Source: Apus apus (Eukaryota > Chordata > Aves > Apodiformes > Apodidae). Taken from it: a stretch of 64,000 nucleotides of DNA. The DNA lies in assembly GCF_020740795.1 (NCBI RefSeq), contig NC_067305.1:372001-436000 (forward strand). Direction: 5' to 3'. A program made the translations under genes and the position numbers. Positions 10,396 through 22,039 of this stretch are shown piece by piece. Positions within the stretch are counted from its first letter, which is position 1. Each line of letters begins with the position of its first letter. The notes below the pieces were generated by a model. The model worked only from the letters and a program-made list of their open reading frames with translations. It made no database searches and was not told where the DNA came from.

Positions 10396-13300
10396 TTACC
10401 TGACATAAAACAGTAAATAGGCTTCCTGCCCAAGAGCTGTGTCGATGCCAAAAAGCTCTACAGATGAATCGTTCATCTTGTACCAGAGCCCATCGCTGGC
10501 CTGCAAGGAGATGAACTGCCTGGTGTCTCCACAGAAACAACAGGCAGAAAACTACAGAACTAAGGGCTTGCCAAAACCAATCCAATCCAGCCACTCCACA
10601 GACCTTCTCCCCCAAACCCTTGGCTGACAGGGACAGTGCTGGGAAAGCTTGTGGTCCCCAGGACACACTTTTCCCTTGTCAGGAAGGAAGTGGCTCTTTA
10701 CCTTGATGAAGCAGAAATAGTGTCCTGAGTTGCAGCTGTCACCGCTGTGCAGCAGGATGGCATACAATGAGTACAGGAGTGGTTCTCCTGCTGCCTGTGA
10801 CAGGTATGGCCCAAGATCCAAGAACTCTGGATATTCCACAACCTATAGAGAGACCAAGAGGGCTCAGAAACAATCCTGAAATGCCTCATTGAACAGCCTT
10901 CCAAGACTAGGGGCCAGAGGTGTAGAAATGCATCGCTGGCGCTGATCAACACTTGGTTTTCCCTAAAGTTTCTTGCCACGGTTTGGGTGGCAGGAAACTG
11001 CTATCAGCAAAAGCACCTCTGTTATAGCAGAGTCCATGCAGGTCCTCCCATGGGAGCTCTCCTCTCCCCAGAAGGGAACAGGTAAAACTCACCAGGGATG
11101 AACCACAGGAGAGCATCCTTCTTTGGGAAACGCCCTGCTCCAAGCAGGGAAAGTTGCACTCTAGCTGCCTACGTACCTTAATAATCTTACTGCCGTTAGA
11201 ACCTTCAGACCTTTTCAGACCCAACGTGAGAAAATCAGGTGGGTGATGGATAGGCCACGTTGTGGAGATGGCAACCTCCTTGTCACAGCTGGAAATCAAG
11301 CACAGAGCCAAGTGCTGAGATGGGCCTTGAAATGACCCCTCTCTTGCCCCAAGAAGGGCAGACAAGCTTTCATATCCCTCACATCCTTATGCTACTTAAA
11401 GAATGTTCAGCTGCAGAAGACTGCACTGAAATAAAGTTGCGCCTCACCATTGGGCAACTTCCTCAGTGAAAGGCCAACTGATGCTGTAAAGCATCTAAGA
11501 TGTGGTAAGCAGTCAACTTACCAGTCACATACATAGCCAAATTCGTCATCCAGCTGCACAGGTTTCATAAAGTTGTCGAGATCTTCAGTGATGGATGTGG
11601 CTTCCTGGAGGAGGGAGAAAGTAGAGTTCTGAGCTGAGGGAAATGCTCTCACCCAACCACTTCCCAGGAGCTGACAAGTAGACCCAGCTGGCTGAGGAGA
11701 CCCACCATCAACCCACAAGCAGTGCCCAGCCAGAGGCAGAAAGAGGGCATTCTCCTGCACACTTTCTTCATTTCCCAGGGATTCCTGGGGCTGCCGAGAG
11801 CTCCCTCCCTGGGGCACCGCTCCGTTCAGCTCCTGGTGCTGTCCAGGGTCACCAATAATGAAGACAACCCAACTCATAAGCCTGGGAGCCAGACGGGTGC
11901 TGAGAGGGGGAAGAGGGAAGAAAGAGGAGAATATGCCAAGGGTGCGGGAGGACAAGGCCAGTTTGTCCAGCTCAAAGCCAGCACCTGCAGAGAGATCACG
12001 GCCATGGCCTCTGCAGCAGGACATAGGCCATGCCCCTTCCCACCCACCACCAAGCTGGGTGTTCCTAGGGTACATTTTTCAGCAAACTGCATTGATTCTG
12101 GAAAGCTACAGAGGCCCCGGGATAGCTAACAACACAATTAGAAACCCTCTTACCTTTATATCCAAGATCACGTCCCAGAAGCGCACGTTGTAATTGTGAT
12201 CTGCTCCACAGCTCAGGCAGGTGACTGGAAGGCAAAGGGGAAAGCTCAGTGGCAGGGAAAGGAGGGACTGTGCCCACCCCACTCCTCATGCCTCCCAGTC
12301 ACACAGCAGCTGTTTCCCACAGACAGACAGAAGGGCACAGGCAGTTCCAAGGAGAGCAATTATGGTGGAAAAGTACCTCGGGATCTCAGAAAGCCCTCAA
12401 ATATCTGATGGATGATGGTTGGTTGTGAAAACATGTCCAACCTGGAAAGAAATGGTAAGGCAGAGAATTATCTTCTCCAGGTGCTTTGCTTTCTCTGAAA
12501 AACCTGGGCCCAGGTTTTCCTTGTTGGGAGCCCATCAAGAGTCCAAAGGGTTGAGGAACATGGAAAAGGTTGGGCTTACTTTCTGCTTTCAGGCAGACAA
12601 TCTTTCTGCAGGGCATCAAGAAGGCACCGCAAGAACCTGAGGGCATCATCCTCTCTGTCTGGCCTGAAATTGTCTCCTATGCCTAAGAAAGAAGAAGTGA
12701 ATAGTTCTCTCCTACAAGAGGGGAAGAAAACATGTGAAAGCACCTGCAACCACTTACGTGGGAGAACACAGAGGATATCCCAAGGCATGATGGAAGTGGC
12801 TCTGGGACACAGGACCTTGTTAACGTGTTTTTGCATGCTGCACATCACACAGAAGTATGGCTGACCACCTGAAAAAGGAGCGAAGGAGGGAGGGAAGCTT
12901 CTCAGTTTAGCAAAATAGCCACAGCAATGGGAAATCCAGTGGAGATGTGGAAGTTGTAACAGTCCCACTCCTCCCAAGGGGCCAATGTCCAAACAAGCCC
13001 AACACTCTGTAGTGCGTAGAAAACTCTCTCCAGAGGGATGCTGAACTGACAGAAGTTTTCTGTGCAATGAGCAAAGAGGCTTGAAGTGGCAGGAATGGAG
13101 GCCTGGGGCTAGAAAGAAGTGCCTTTCTGGATAGGAGCACCCCAAGATGTGCCAAGCAGCTGCTAGGCTTGAGTGTTCCGAGAACACCAGCTAGGATGGG
13201 GAATTGACAAAGAAGGGCTGTTTTTCTCCTACATCCAATTCCACATGCTGGGAATCCCTGGGAAGCGCCCAACAAGTTTACAAGCAGATGTTCATATAAG

Positions 13301-13467
13301 TACTCATAGGAATGGCTGTGCTCCCAAGACAGCAGGTAGTTGGCCAGGGGGGGTGTGTATGTCAGGCATTGTAGGATGGCGTTGATGTAGCAGGTGTTGC
13401 CCACATTCTGGAGTCCTGCTCCAACACCCGGTCTTTGCTGCCAGTCCGTGCTCCCCTGTGCAGCCAT
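10396..13467 (-). CDS. Ubiquitin-specific protease (USP17/36/42-like), 9 exons
   Basis: A peptidase C19 (USP) enzyme that would cleave ubiquitin from proteins. Exons on the minus strand, bounded by AG/GT with matching phases: 13467-13282, 12860-12758, 12682-12580, 12441-12377, 12224-12154, 11604-11522, 11288-11177, 10842-10702, 10500-10396. The sum is 969 nt, about 322 residues, close to a bare USP catalytic core. Exon 1 carries the Cys box ([17 protein letters not shown]) with the catalytic Cys. Exon 2 has [10 protein letters not shown], a zinc-type cysteine pair mirrored by CLSC in exon 5 and a CDCC pair across exons 6/7. Exon 8 carries the His box ([16 protein letters not shown]) and exon 9 WYKMNDSSV with the third catalytic site. 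The box normally resembling QEDAHEFL reads REDDALRFL. The exon 1/2 junction is the least certain. The last exon either stops at TAA 10396-10398 or splices on at AG|GTAACA. Similarity to the USP17/36/42 group is from memory of the family, not a search. Confidence 0.72.
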
Positions 13468-13849
13468 TCCCTAGGCAATGGCTGCAAGGAAATGACATTG
13501 GAAAAGAGATGAGACCATGTGGCTGCCTAAGAGCATCCTTTAAAAGCCAAGTTAAAAGCCAAGTGCCCAGGAGCCACCAGGGCAACCAGCCCAAACCTCC
13601 AAGCCAGAAATACCAGGGGAAGCCTGACACTGCCAATGAAATGGACTGGTCCAGAATCACTTTTGCAAAATAGCCTGTTCCCCTGCTTACTTTGCCCCAA
13701 GGCCAACAAGCACACACTCGGACTTGAGTGCCTCTGGCTCCTCTAGAGTCTTGAACTGGCTTGTCAGGTCAGGCCTTCACTTTTCCTGATTGTCCCTGGA
13801 TGAAAACAAGCCAGTACAGAGAAGAGAAGGTAGCCCTGCTGATGGCAGA

Positions 13850-14455
13850 TCTTCCTACAAGCAAGGTCATCAGCAGCAACAGTGGCATGGGTAATCCTGG
13901 AACAGATTATTCCCAGATATGAGATAGTGGAAAACATTGATTCAGATCAGGGAAGTCACTTTACCTCCAAAGTGTTGCAGGATTTAATGAACAGCCTGGG
14001 TAAACTAAATTGCCTTGGACTAAGTGTCAAAGACATAGGGGTGTCACCTTATGAAATGCTGTTTGGACTACCATATTTAGGCAAAGGTGATGGATTCCAC
14101 AGTTCAAAACTAAAGATGTTTTTCTGAAGAACTGTATACTTGGGTTGTGGTCTTCTTTGTCCTTCCTGAGGCACCAAGGGCTCTTGGCGCAGACTCCACC
14201 CTTGGAATCTGCAGTGCATCGATTTCAGCCTGGAGACTGGGGCCTGGTTAAATCCTGGAAAGAAGCCAAACTCCAACCAACCTGGGAAGGACCATTTCAA
14301 GTTCTGTTGACTACAGAGACTGCCGTCCGGACAGCTGAGAAAGGGTGGACTCATTATACCCGACACAAAGGACCAGTAGAGGCTCTACCTGAGAAAGAGC
14401 AGTGGCAGGCCTACCCAACTGAAAATCCCTTTTGCCTTAAACTGAAGAAGCACTA
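13850..14455 (+). pseudogene. Retroviral integrase C-terminal remnant
   Basis: The frame from about 13858 encodes a core fragment with VILEQIIPRYE and NIDSDQGSHF (second catalytic Asp). A deletion follows, then VSPYEMLFGLPYLG near 14040-14085, and in another frame a C-terminal DNA-binding stretch with FQPGDW, WEGPFQVLL and GWTHYTRHK (about 14220-14370). Frame breaks and the deletion make it non-functional. The VLL/GW spacing resembles the C-terminal end of gamma-type integrases. Confidence 0.75.
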
Positions 14456-14533
14456 GAATTGATCCATGCTAACTGATGAACTAGAGTTTGTAGTAATTCT
14501 GGTTATTGCAGTTATTGGGTTAATGTTTATCTG

Positions 14534-16310
14534 TTGTGTGGAAAAAACATAGGTTCTGTGGGCATAAAAAGAGAAGGAAACCTTTTAGTGAAAATGAGGG
14601 AGATCATCATAACAGTGAGTTGTTGTCTGTGGAACATCCAGGGGTCTCTAGACATAAATGTTGTAGCACCTCAGAGCTACCCAGTCCAACTGTGGATAAA
14701 TGTAACGGAGGAGAGCACTCCCCAAACCATAGTGTTTGATGCATGTCAGGTACTGAATTGTAGACCCTTAGAATCTCAGAGGAAGTGGAGATATGCGAAT
14801 AAATATTTGTGTCCTGAAAGTGGTGTAGCAGTAGGCAAGCCACGTGGACAATGCTCTGGTGTATGGTTCACGACTGCTGCTAAGGGATGGACAGCTCCTC
14901 CTAGTCAGGGAAACCCTCTAAAAAAACCGACTCACAATGTTTAGGGGATCATCTGTTCCCAGCTGTCAGCATCTATGGTGTAATCCTATAGTCATCAGTC
15001 TTACAAAAGTTGACAGAGAAGTTAATTGCACATATGGGCTTGGAATTGAGATAACTGGTGCTGATCCAGTGGGAAGGTTTAGAATACTGGTGAGAGAATC
15101 AGAGTTTGAACTGGAAAAGGTACGTCCTACTGTTTTTCCTGAAATAAAAATCTGGAATCCACCAAATGATCCAAAAGTAGTAACCTTGACAGACGTTAAG
15201 GATATAAAGCAAACCTTTGAAGTCGAAACTGGATATGGAGAGACAAATGCCTGGGTAGAATGGGTCAAATATACAGTGCGAAGTTTGAATCAAAGAAATT
15301 GTTATGCTTGTGCCTCAGGCAGGCCTACAGCACAGATAGTTCCTTTTCCATTGGGGTGGAGCAAAGACCCACAGGGAATGAAATGCATGATTGCTTTATA
15401 TCAAGACACAACTGCATGGGGTGATGAGGCTTACAAGTCTCTATCGCTGCTTTTTCCTGCTGTACAGATCAAGGACCTCAGTGTGCCTCCTGCTTTCTCT
15501 GTAGTGCCCGGTAACCACACAGCTTGTCTCTCACGACAGGATGTGAATGCTGCCAGGTATCTCGGAGATTTGGAGATGTGTATTGAGTCACTGAATGTGA
15601 CTGGTGACAAAGCAGGAAACTACTCAGCTATGAGTGTCCCCAGGGCAGATCTGTGGTGGTATTGTGGAGGAAAAATTCTAAGGTCTGTGCTCCCTTACAA
15701 TTGGAAAGGTACGTGTGCTCTTATTCAATTGGCCATTCCATTCACCCTGGCATATGTAAAAGAGCCTCATGTTGAGAGAGAGAGAACAAAAAGAGGTCTA
15801 GGGATATCATTTGATGATAAGATTTACATTGATGCTATTGGGGTTCCCAGGGGAGTTCCTGATGAGCACAAAGCTAGAAATCAGATAGCTGCAGGATTTT
15901 AAACCTTCCTGTTTGGTGGGTAACAGTCAACAAAAATGTGGATACGAGGGATGCAGTCAAAGGAATTGCAGAACAACTGGGTGCCACCAGCAGGATGGCA
16001 TAGGAAAATAGCATTAGACATGATACTGGCATCTGAAAAAGGGGATGTATGTGTAATGCTAGGGAATAAGTGCTGTACTTTTATCCCAAATAATACTGCC
16101 CCTGGTGGTACAATAACTAAGGCACTGCAAGGACTCGCTACTGGCAGATGAATTAGCAGAAAATTCGGGAATAGATAGCTCGCCCACTGGATGGTTAGAG
16201 TCCTGGTCTGGGAAATGGAAGGAGACGATAATTTCCATTTTAACATCCTTAATTATAATAACGCTGACACAATACTATTATTAGATGAGCAAAATCCAAA
16301 CTGTCTCTCC
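14534..16310 (+). pseudogene. Retroviral envelope (env) gene, gamma-type, broken
   Basis: Env surface and transmembrane subunits that would mediate receptor binding and fusion, here disabled. The N-terminal part lies in one frame up to a TAG at 14942-14944. Most of the surface subunit continues in the next frame (about 14940-15902, 321 codons open) and includes several N-glycosylation sequons. A basic RTKR stretch at about 15788-15799 is the expected surface/transmembrane cleavage site. The frame ends at a TAA at 15900-15902, next to an apparent deletion. The transmembrane part resumes with more frame changes and shows a CX6CC motif (CVMLGNKCC, about 16048-16074), the hallmark of gamma-type env. 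Stops and a shift remove the membrane anchor frame. At least one frameshift, one deletion and several stops separate the pieces. Confidence 0.8.
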
Positions 16311-16390
16311 CCTGAAGTGCGATGTGCATCTTACAAAACAACCTGAGATAATGCAAAATCAACAGTAGGGTAAATAAAAGAAGGGGGAAT

Positions 16391-17030
16391 TGTTAGAAAT
16401 GAAATGTAGCGTTGATTTTGCATTCTAGTGTTAGAAACATAGTGTTGGGTTTGGTTCATATATATACATATATATTCTAGTGTTAGGAATATAATAGTTT
16501 GCTTGAGATAAGTGAGATATCTGCACATTCCAATTACACCAAGAGTGGTTTACGGCCCAAGAAACTGAGGGACTTAACTGGGCTCCATCTGGGGGATCTG
16601 AACATGGAGCAGGATTTATGGCCCAAGATAAGACCAAACAAAGCCACTTCTATCTTGTTCCTCGAGGCAGGATGGCACCAGTAGGTATAGATCATTTTGT
16701 TAATTGGGAAGACAGCCAAGGGGGCAAGAAAGGTCAAAATTTTACCTTAAAAGGTAAAAAGTAAACTGCTAGAATGGAATGTGTGAACAGGGGCGGGAAA
16801 CTTATAGGATAATTTTAAGCGTCGGAGAGGCTGTAAACCCTGGAGTGCCCAGCCAGGGGGGAAACATGGGAGGGAACTTTGCATCGGGAATAGGGAATAT
16901 AAACCATTATTCACCTGACTATGGGTGTGCCTGCTTGCTTAGGTCACCCATTCTTGCAAGAATGTAAATAAACTGCTTCATTGAAGGATCTGTGTGGGCC
17001 TGCTCATTGGCGCAACAGACGTTTCTCAGA
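16391..17030 (+). mobile_element. 3' LTR of the 13.85-17.0 kb retrovirus
   Basis: Begins TGTTAGAAATG directly after the polypurine tract. Contains a TATA box (TATAAA, 16898-16903) and poly(A) signal (AATAAA, 16967-16972) in the right order, about 64 bp apart. The right border falls near a TTTCTCA at 17028 but is not fixed by a duplication, because no 5' LTR is present. Confidence 0.7.
16898..16903 (+). promoter_or_regulatory. TATA box in the retroviral 3' LTR
   Basis: TATAAA lies 64 bp upstream of an AATAAA (16967-16972), the normal U3/R arrangement of an LTR. Confidence 0.6.
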
Positions 17031-17032
17031 CT

Positions 17033-17078
17033 ACCACTACACTCCCTTGCAAAAAGTTCCTCCCCGCCTTCCCTGTAG
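17033..17078 (-). mobile_element. Very short CR1 fragment
   Basis: CACTACACTCCCTTGCAAAA and the following 'ccgccttccctgtag' match the CR1 block seen also at 10300-10355. It lies immediately beyond the retroviral LTR. Confidence 0.45.
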
Positions 17079-17639
17079 GCAAGGGACTGGTTTGGACTGG
17101 AAGGGCTTGGTTTTGACCGGGAGATGCCTGGGGAGGAGTCCTGGGTGTGGACAGAACAGTTTGGGGGGCACTTGTCTGGACTGGGAGGCACTGGGAGGGA
17201 CTAAGAGAAGGAGGTGGGTGCACACAAGGCTCTGGGGGGGATTGATTTAGACTGGGAGGGACTTGGAACACGGGCAGTTCCAGGAAAGGCAGAGAAGCTC
17301 CTGGGTGGAGAGAAAGGTGGTTTGTTGAGGGAAGCAAAGCCCACCCAGGGGCGGGATCTTGTCCCTGACCCATCTCATCAGTGCCAGCAGGGCAGTGCTT
17401 GGAGGGAGCATCCTGATTTTCACTGCTCCTGTAGAGTTCCCAGGGTCAGTATGGTCTGAGCAGCCAGGAAATTGAATGAGGGGTCAGAGTCCTTCCCCAG
17501 GGGCCGGAGGGCTGCAACAGACAGAAGCAGAGCAATAGTGAGACCCCGCTGGCTGCAGAGACCCTCCCATGCCAGCCCCGTCTACCTCTGTCTCTGGCCA
17601 GGAGGAGCAGGTGGGACCAACAGAGAAGCTGGAGGCTGC
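17079..17639. other. No gene; loosely repetitive G-rich sequence
   Basis: Words such as GGACTGG, CTGGGAGGGACT and GACTGGGAGG recur irregularly between 17090 and 17270. This suggests a decayed minisatellite. The rest is unassigned. Confidence 0.4.
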
Positions 17640-18736
17640 TGCTCAGCTGTCCTCCTGACCCTTGCGCTTTACATATTTGTAAACATAAATGAGGTCGCCC
17701 CTCAGACTCCTCCAATCTAAAGAGACTCGGCTCCCTCAGCCTTTCCTCATCAGGGAGATGTTCCACTCTCTTAATCATCTTCGTGGCTCTGCGCTGGACT
17801 CTTTCAAGCAGTTCCCTGTCCTTGAACTGAGGGGCCCAGAACTGGACACAATAATCCAGGTGCAGCCTCACCAAGGCAGAGTAGATGGGGAGGAGAACCT
17901 CTCTTGACCTACTAACCACACCCTTTCTAATATACCCCAGGATGCCATTGGCCTTCTTGGCCACAATGGCACGTTGCATGGTCATCCTTTCGTCCACCAT
18001 GACCTCCAGGTCCCTTTCCCTTATGCTGCTCTCCAAGCGGTGGGTCCCCAACCCATACAGGTACATGGGATTGTTCTTTCCCAGATGCAAGACTCTACAC
18101 TTGCCCATGTTGTATTTCATTAAATTTCTCCCTGCCCAGCTCTCCAGCCTGTCTAGGTCTTGCTGGATGGCAGCACAACCCTCTGGTGTGTCAGCCACTC
18201 CTCCCAGTTTGGTGCCATCAACAAACTTGCGGACAGTGCACTCTGATCCTCATCTGAGGCACTGATGAATATATTGATTAGTACTGGCCTTCAGATGCCT
18301 GAGGGACTCCACTGGATACAGGCCTCCAACTAGACTCTGTCCCATTAACCACAACTTTCTCTGGTTCCTTCAACCAGTTCACAATCCCCCTCACTACCCA
18401 ATCATCCAGACTACACTTCCTCAGTTTAGCTGTGAGGATGCTGTGGGAGAGGGTGTCAAATGCTTTACTGGAATCAAGATCGACCCCATCCACTGCATTA
18501 CCATCATCTATCCCCCTGGTTATGTCCTCGGAAAAGGCTATCAGGTTGGTTAAACAATACTTCCTCTTGGCAAAACGAAGTTGACTGCACCTAATGACCC
18601 TCTTATCCTTGATATGCCCAGAAACAGCACCAAGGGTAAGTTGTTCCATCACCTTTCCAGAGGTGGAGGTGAGGCTGACCAGTCTGTAGTTACCCAGGCC
18701 CTCCGTCTTATGGTTTTTGAAGACCGGAGTGACTGC
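17640..18736 (-). mobile_element. CR1 LINE, 3' part of an interrupted copy (RT domain to ORF2 end)
   Basis: On the minus strand a 250-residue open frame (18198-17446) encodes the ORF2 C-terminal region, with phrases such as LDRLESWAGRNLM and VQRRATKMI. Further upstream (18787-18278) is RT sequence with VTPVFKNHKTEG, SKAFDTLSH and VSSGVPQ. The upstream continuation is found at 20039-21290, beyond an inserted CR1. Confidence 0.85.
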
Positions 18737-20036
18737 CCTGGGGATGGTGACGGAGCAACTCATTCTGGATGTCATCTTTAAACACATCGAAGAACAGGAA
18801 GTTATTGGGAGTGGTCAACATGGGTTTACCAAAGGTAAATGATGCTTGACCAAGCTGCCAGCCTTCTATGATGGCATAACTGGTTGGCTGGATGAGGGGA
18901 GAGCAGCAGGTGTCATTTACCTTCAGCAAGGCTTGACACTGCCTCCCATAGCATCCTCATTAGGAAACTGAGGCAGTGAGGGCTAGATTAGTGGACAGTG
19001 AGGTAGGTGGGTGGAGAGCTGGTGGTGTGTGACAGAACTCAGAGGGTTGTGATCAATGGAGCAGGGTCAAGTTGGAGGCCTGTAGCCAGTGGTGTCCCCA
19101 GGGGACAATATTTGGTCCAGTCTTCTTCAACATATTCATCAATGACCTGGATGAGGGGACAGAGTGTGACCTCAGTGAGTTCACTGGTGACACCAAACTG
19201 GGAGGGGTGGTGACAGTCCAGAGGGCTGTGCTGCCATCCAGTGTGACCTGGACAGGCTGGAGAGCTGGGAAGAGAGGAACCTCATGAGGTTTGACAAGGG
19301 CAAGTGTAGGGTCCTGCACCTGGGGAGGAAGAACCCCAGGCACCAATATAGGTTAGGGGTGGACCTGCTGGAAAGCAGTTCTGAGGAGAAGGACCTGGGG
19401 GTCCTGGTGGATGGTAAATGATCCATGAGCCAGCAATGGAGATCATTGGAATCCTGGGGTGCATGAGGAACAGTGGGTTGGGAAAGGTCACTCTCCCCCT
19501 CTACTCTGCCCTGGTGAGGCCACATCTAAAGAACTGGGCCCAGTTCTGGCCTCCACAGTTCAAGAGAGACAGAGAACTACAGGAGAGAGTCCAGGGGAGG
19601 GCAACAAAAATGATTTGGGGATTGAAGCATCTCCCTGATGAGGAAAGGCTGAGAGAGCTGGGACTCTTTATCCTGGAGAAGAGGAGGCTGAAAGGAGACC
19701 TTATCAATGCCTAAAAGTATCTAAAGGGTGGGTGCAAGGACGATGGAGCCAGACTCTGTTCAGTAGTTCCCAGTGACAGACAAGGGGCAAGAGGCACAAG
19801 CTGGAACATGGGAAGTCCCATTTAAATATGAAGAAAAACTTTTTTACTGTGAAGGTGATGGAGCCCTGGGACAGGCTGCCCAGGGAGGTTGTGGAGTCTC
19901 CTTCTCTGGAGATATTCAAGACCCACCTGGATGCAGTCCTGGGTGATGTGCTCTAGGCATTCCCGCTTTAGCTGGCGAGTTGGACTGGGTGATCTCTAGA
20001 GGTCCCTTCCAACTCTGACAATTCTGTGATTCCATT
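18737..20036 (+). mobile_element. CR1 LINE inserted in opposite orientation into another CR1
   Basis: The plus strand reads RT-domain CR1 from an LILDVI.KHIEEQEVIGSG-like start through [13 protein letters not shown], to the 3' end (GGTCCCTTCCAACTCTGACAA, about 20005-20025) and the ATTCTGTGATTCC tail. It separates two halves of the minus-strand CR1. A near-identical copy lies inverted at 32930-34230. Confidence 0.82.
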
Positions 20037-20038
20037 AT

Positions 20039-21290
20039 TTGCTTTCCTCCAGTCCTCAAGCATCTCTCCTGTTCCCCACAACTTACCAAGGATGATGGAA
20101 AGTGGCCTAGCAATGACTTCCACCAGCTCCCTCAGCACATACAGGTGCATCCCATCAGGACCCATGGATTTATGGCTGTCCAGGTTGCTTAGCTGATCCC
20201 TAACCCCACCCTCATCAACCAAGGCAAACTCCTCCTTTACCCTGACTTCCTCTGGGGCCTCAGGGGTCTGGGGCTCCAGAGGAGAGTCTCCAGCAGTAGA
20301 GACAGAGACAAAGGCATGCAGTAACTCCACCTTCTTTGCATCCTCTGTCACCAGGGCACCCACCTCATTCAGCAGTGAGCCTACATTGCCTCTGGTGTTA
20401 GTTTTGTTTGCAGTCTATTTGAAGAAGCCCTTTCTGCTGTCCTTAGCCCCTCTTGCAAGGTTTAATGCTAAGGAGGCCTTAGCTTTCCTACTTGCCTCTT
20501 TAGATCCTTTGACAACAGTCTTATATTCCTCCCAAGTGGCCAGCCCCTCCTTTCATGATCTGTAGACTCTCTTCTTCTTCTTGTGTTTGCCGAGCAGTTC
20601 CCTCTTTAATCATGCGGGTCTCCTAGCTCCTTTTCTTGATTTCCTACCTGTTCAGGTGCTCTGATCTTGAGCTTGGAAGAAGTGGTCCTTGAATGTTAAC
20701 CAACGACCTTAGGCCCCTTTACCTTCTCTGTCCTATGGGATTTCTCCTAACAATTGCTTGAAATGGCCAAAGTTGGCCCTGCTGAAGTCCAGGGTCATGA
20801 TCCTGGTTGGTATTCTGTTCCTGCTGCATGAGATCTTGAACTCTACCATCTTATGGTCACTTCAGCAAAGGCTGCCCTGCTGCCCTCAAGCTTCACCGCT
20901 TCAACCAGACCCTCCTTGTTAGTGAGTACAAGATCCAGTAGTGCTCCTCTCCTGGTTGGTTTGTCCACCATTTGCATCAGTAATTTATCATCAATGCACT
21001 GGAGGAACCTCCTGGACTGTCAATGGCTGGCTGTGTAGGCCTTCCAGCAAATATCTGGGTATTTAAAATCTCCCATGAGAACCAGGGCCTGTAATTGCAA
21101 GGTTGCCTTCAGCTGCCTGTAGAAGGCCTCATCAACTTCCTTGTCCTGATCAGGTGGCCTGTAATAGACCCCCACAACACAACCCATGCTAGCCTGCCCC
21201 TTAATTCACACCCACAAACTCTCAATTCACTCCTCATCCACCCCCAGACAGAACTCAATACGTTCTAGTTGCACTCTCATGGGAACGTGC
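20039..21290 (-). mobile_element. CR1 LINE, 5' part of the interrupted copy (endonuclease to linker)
   Basis: On the minus strand the frame gives endonuclease-end phrases (YYRPPDQD, LVLMGDFKYPDICW, FLQCIDDKLL) and then the linker before RT, ending in GEMLEDWRKAN at about 20040. The next expected residues, VTPVFK, are at about 18735-18709. The two halves are therefore one element split by the insertion. Confidence 0.82.
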
Positions 21291-22039
21291 GTCTTTTGGA
21301 AGTGACAGAAGAGCAGACAGGTCCTTTCAGCCTCCAAAGGTACATTAGTACTGCTAATGTTAGGCTGGCAGAAAGTCTTCAAGTGGTACAGTTTGGAAGC
21401 AATGCAGAAGAATATGCCTCACAATGATAGGGAATATTCTTGCATATATTTACCAATAAAGAGTTGGGAAAAATCAGGGGAAAAAAGACACAGGTGTTGT
21501 AGAAGAAAGGAATCCTGTGGGAGGATTTTTCAAGCAGAGTTGATTTTCTTGTAAAACCTGTGCTGGTGTAATTTTAACAAAATCTATGGAAAATACACAA
21601 GCACAACTCCCCAAAATAGCTTCATGTAATCCCTCTGTCAAGCCTCCTGCCAAGCTTCCAGTAAATCCCCTCTACTCCGCAGGAATCCTGAGAAGTCAAC
21701 ACAGCATTACCAGTCAGAAGTGCAAAAGTAACAAGGACACATGCAAGCAACTAAGCAGCTCTGGTCTTGGCACTGTCGCAGAGGGTTAGGACTGTGTCAT
21801 GCATCTCCTGCACAATTCCCTGGGAAAACAGAAGAAAAAACATGAACAATAATTCAAAACAAATTACAGCCTCAGCGAGGGTTGACACCATCAGCCTACG
21901 TGAAGGCAAACTTCTTGATATCCCAGAAAAGATAAAACACATTCCAAAGCAGACATTGTTAAAAGGAAGGGACAATCCACTGAATGTGGAAAGACTGCTC
22001 CCACTATTGTCAGTTTTTAATTGAAATAAGTAAAATTTG
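21291..22039. other. No gene or recognised repeat
   Basis: About 750 bases with no supportable gene. The segment just before 22040 may belong to the retroviral fragment that follows. Confidence 0.35.

Larger units (their letters stand above)
13850..17030 (+). mobile_element. Class I endogenous retrovirus remnant: integrase end, env, 3' LTR
   Basis: A second retroviral copy, not contiguous with the one at 1-2825. It retains the end of integrase, a broken gamma-type env, a polypurine tract (AAAGAAGGGGGA, about 16377-16388) and a 3' LTR starting with TG at 16391. The 5' LTR, gag and most of pol are missing. The order IN-env-PPT-LTR is normal. The right edge meets a short CR1 piece near 17033. 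Confidence 0.82.
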
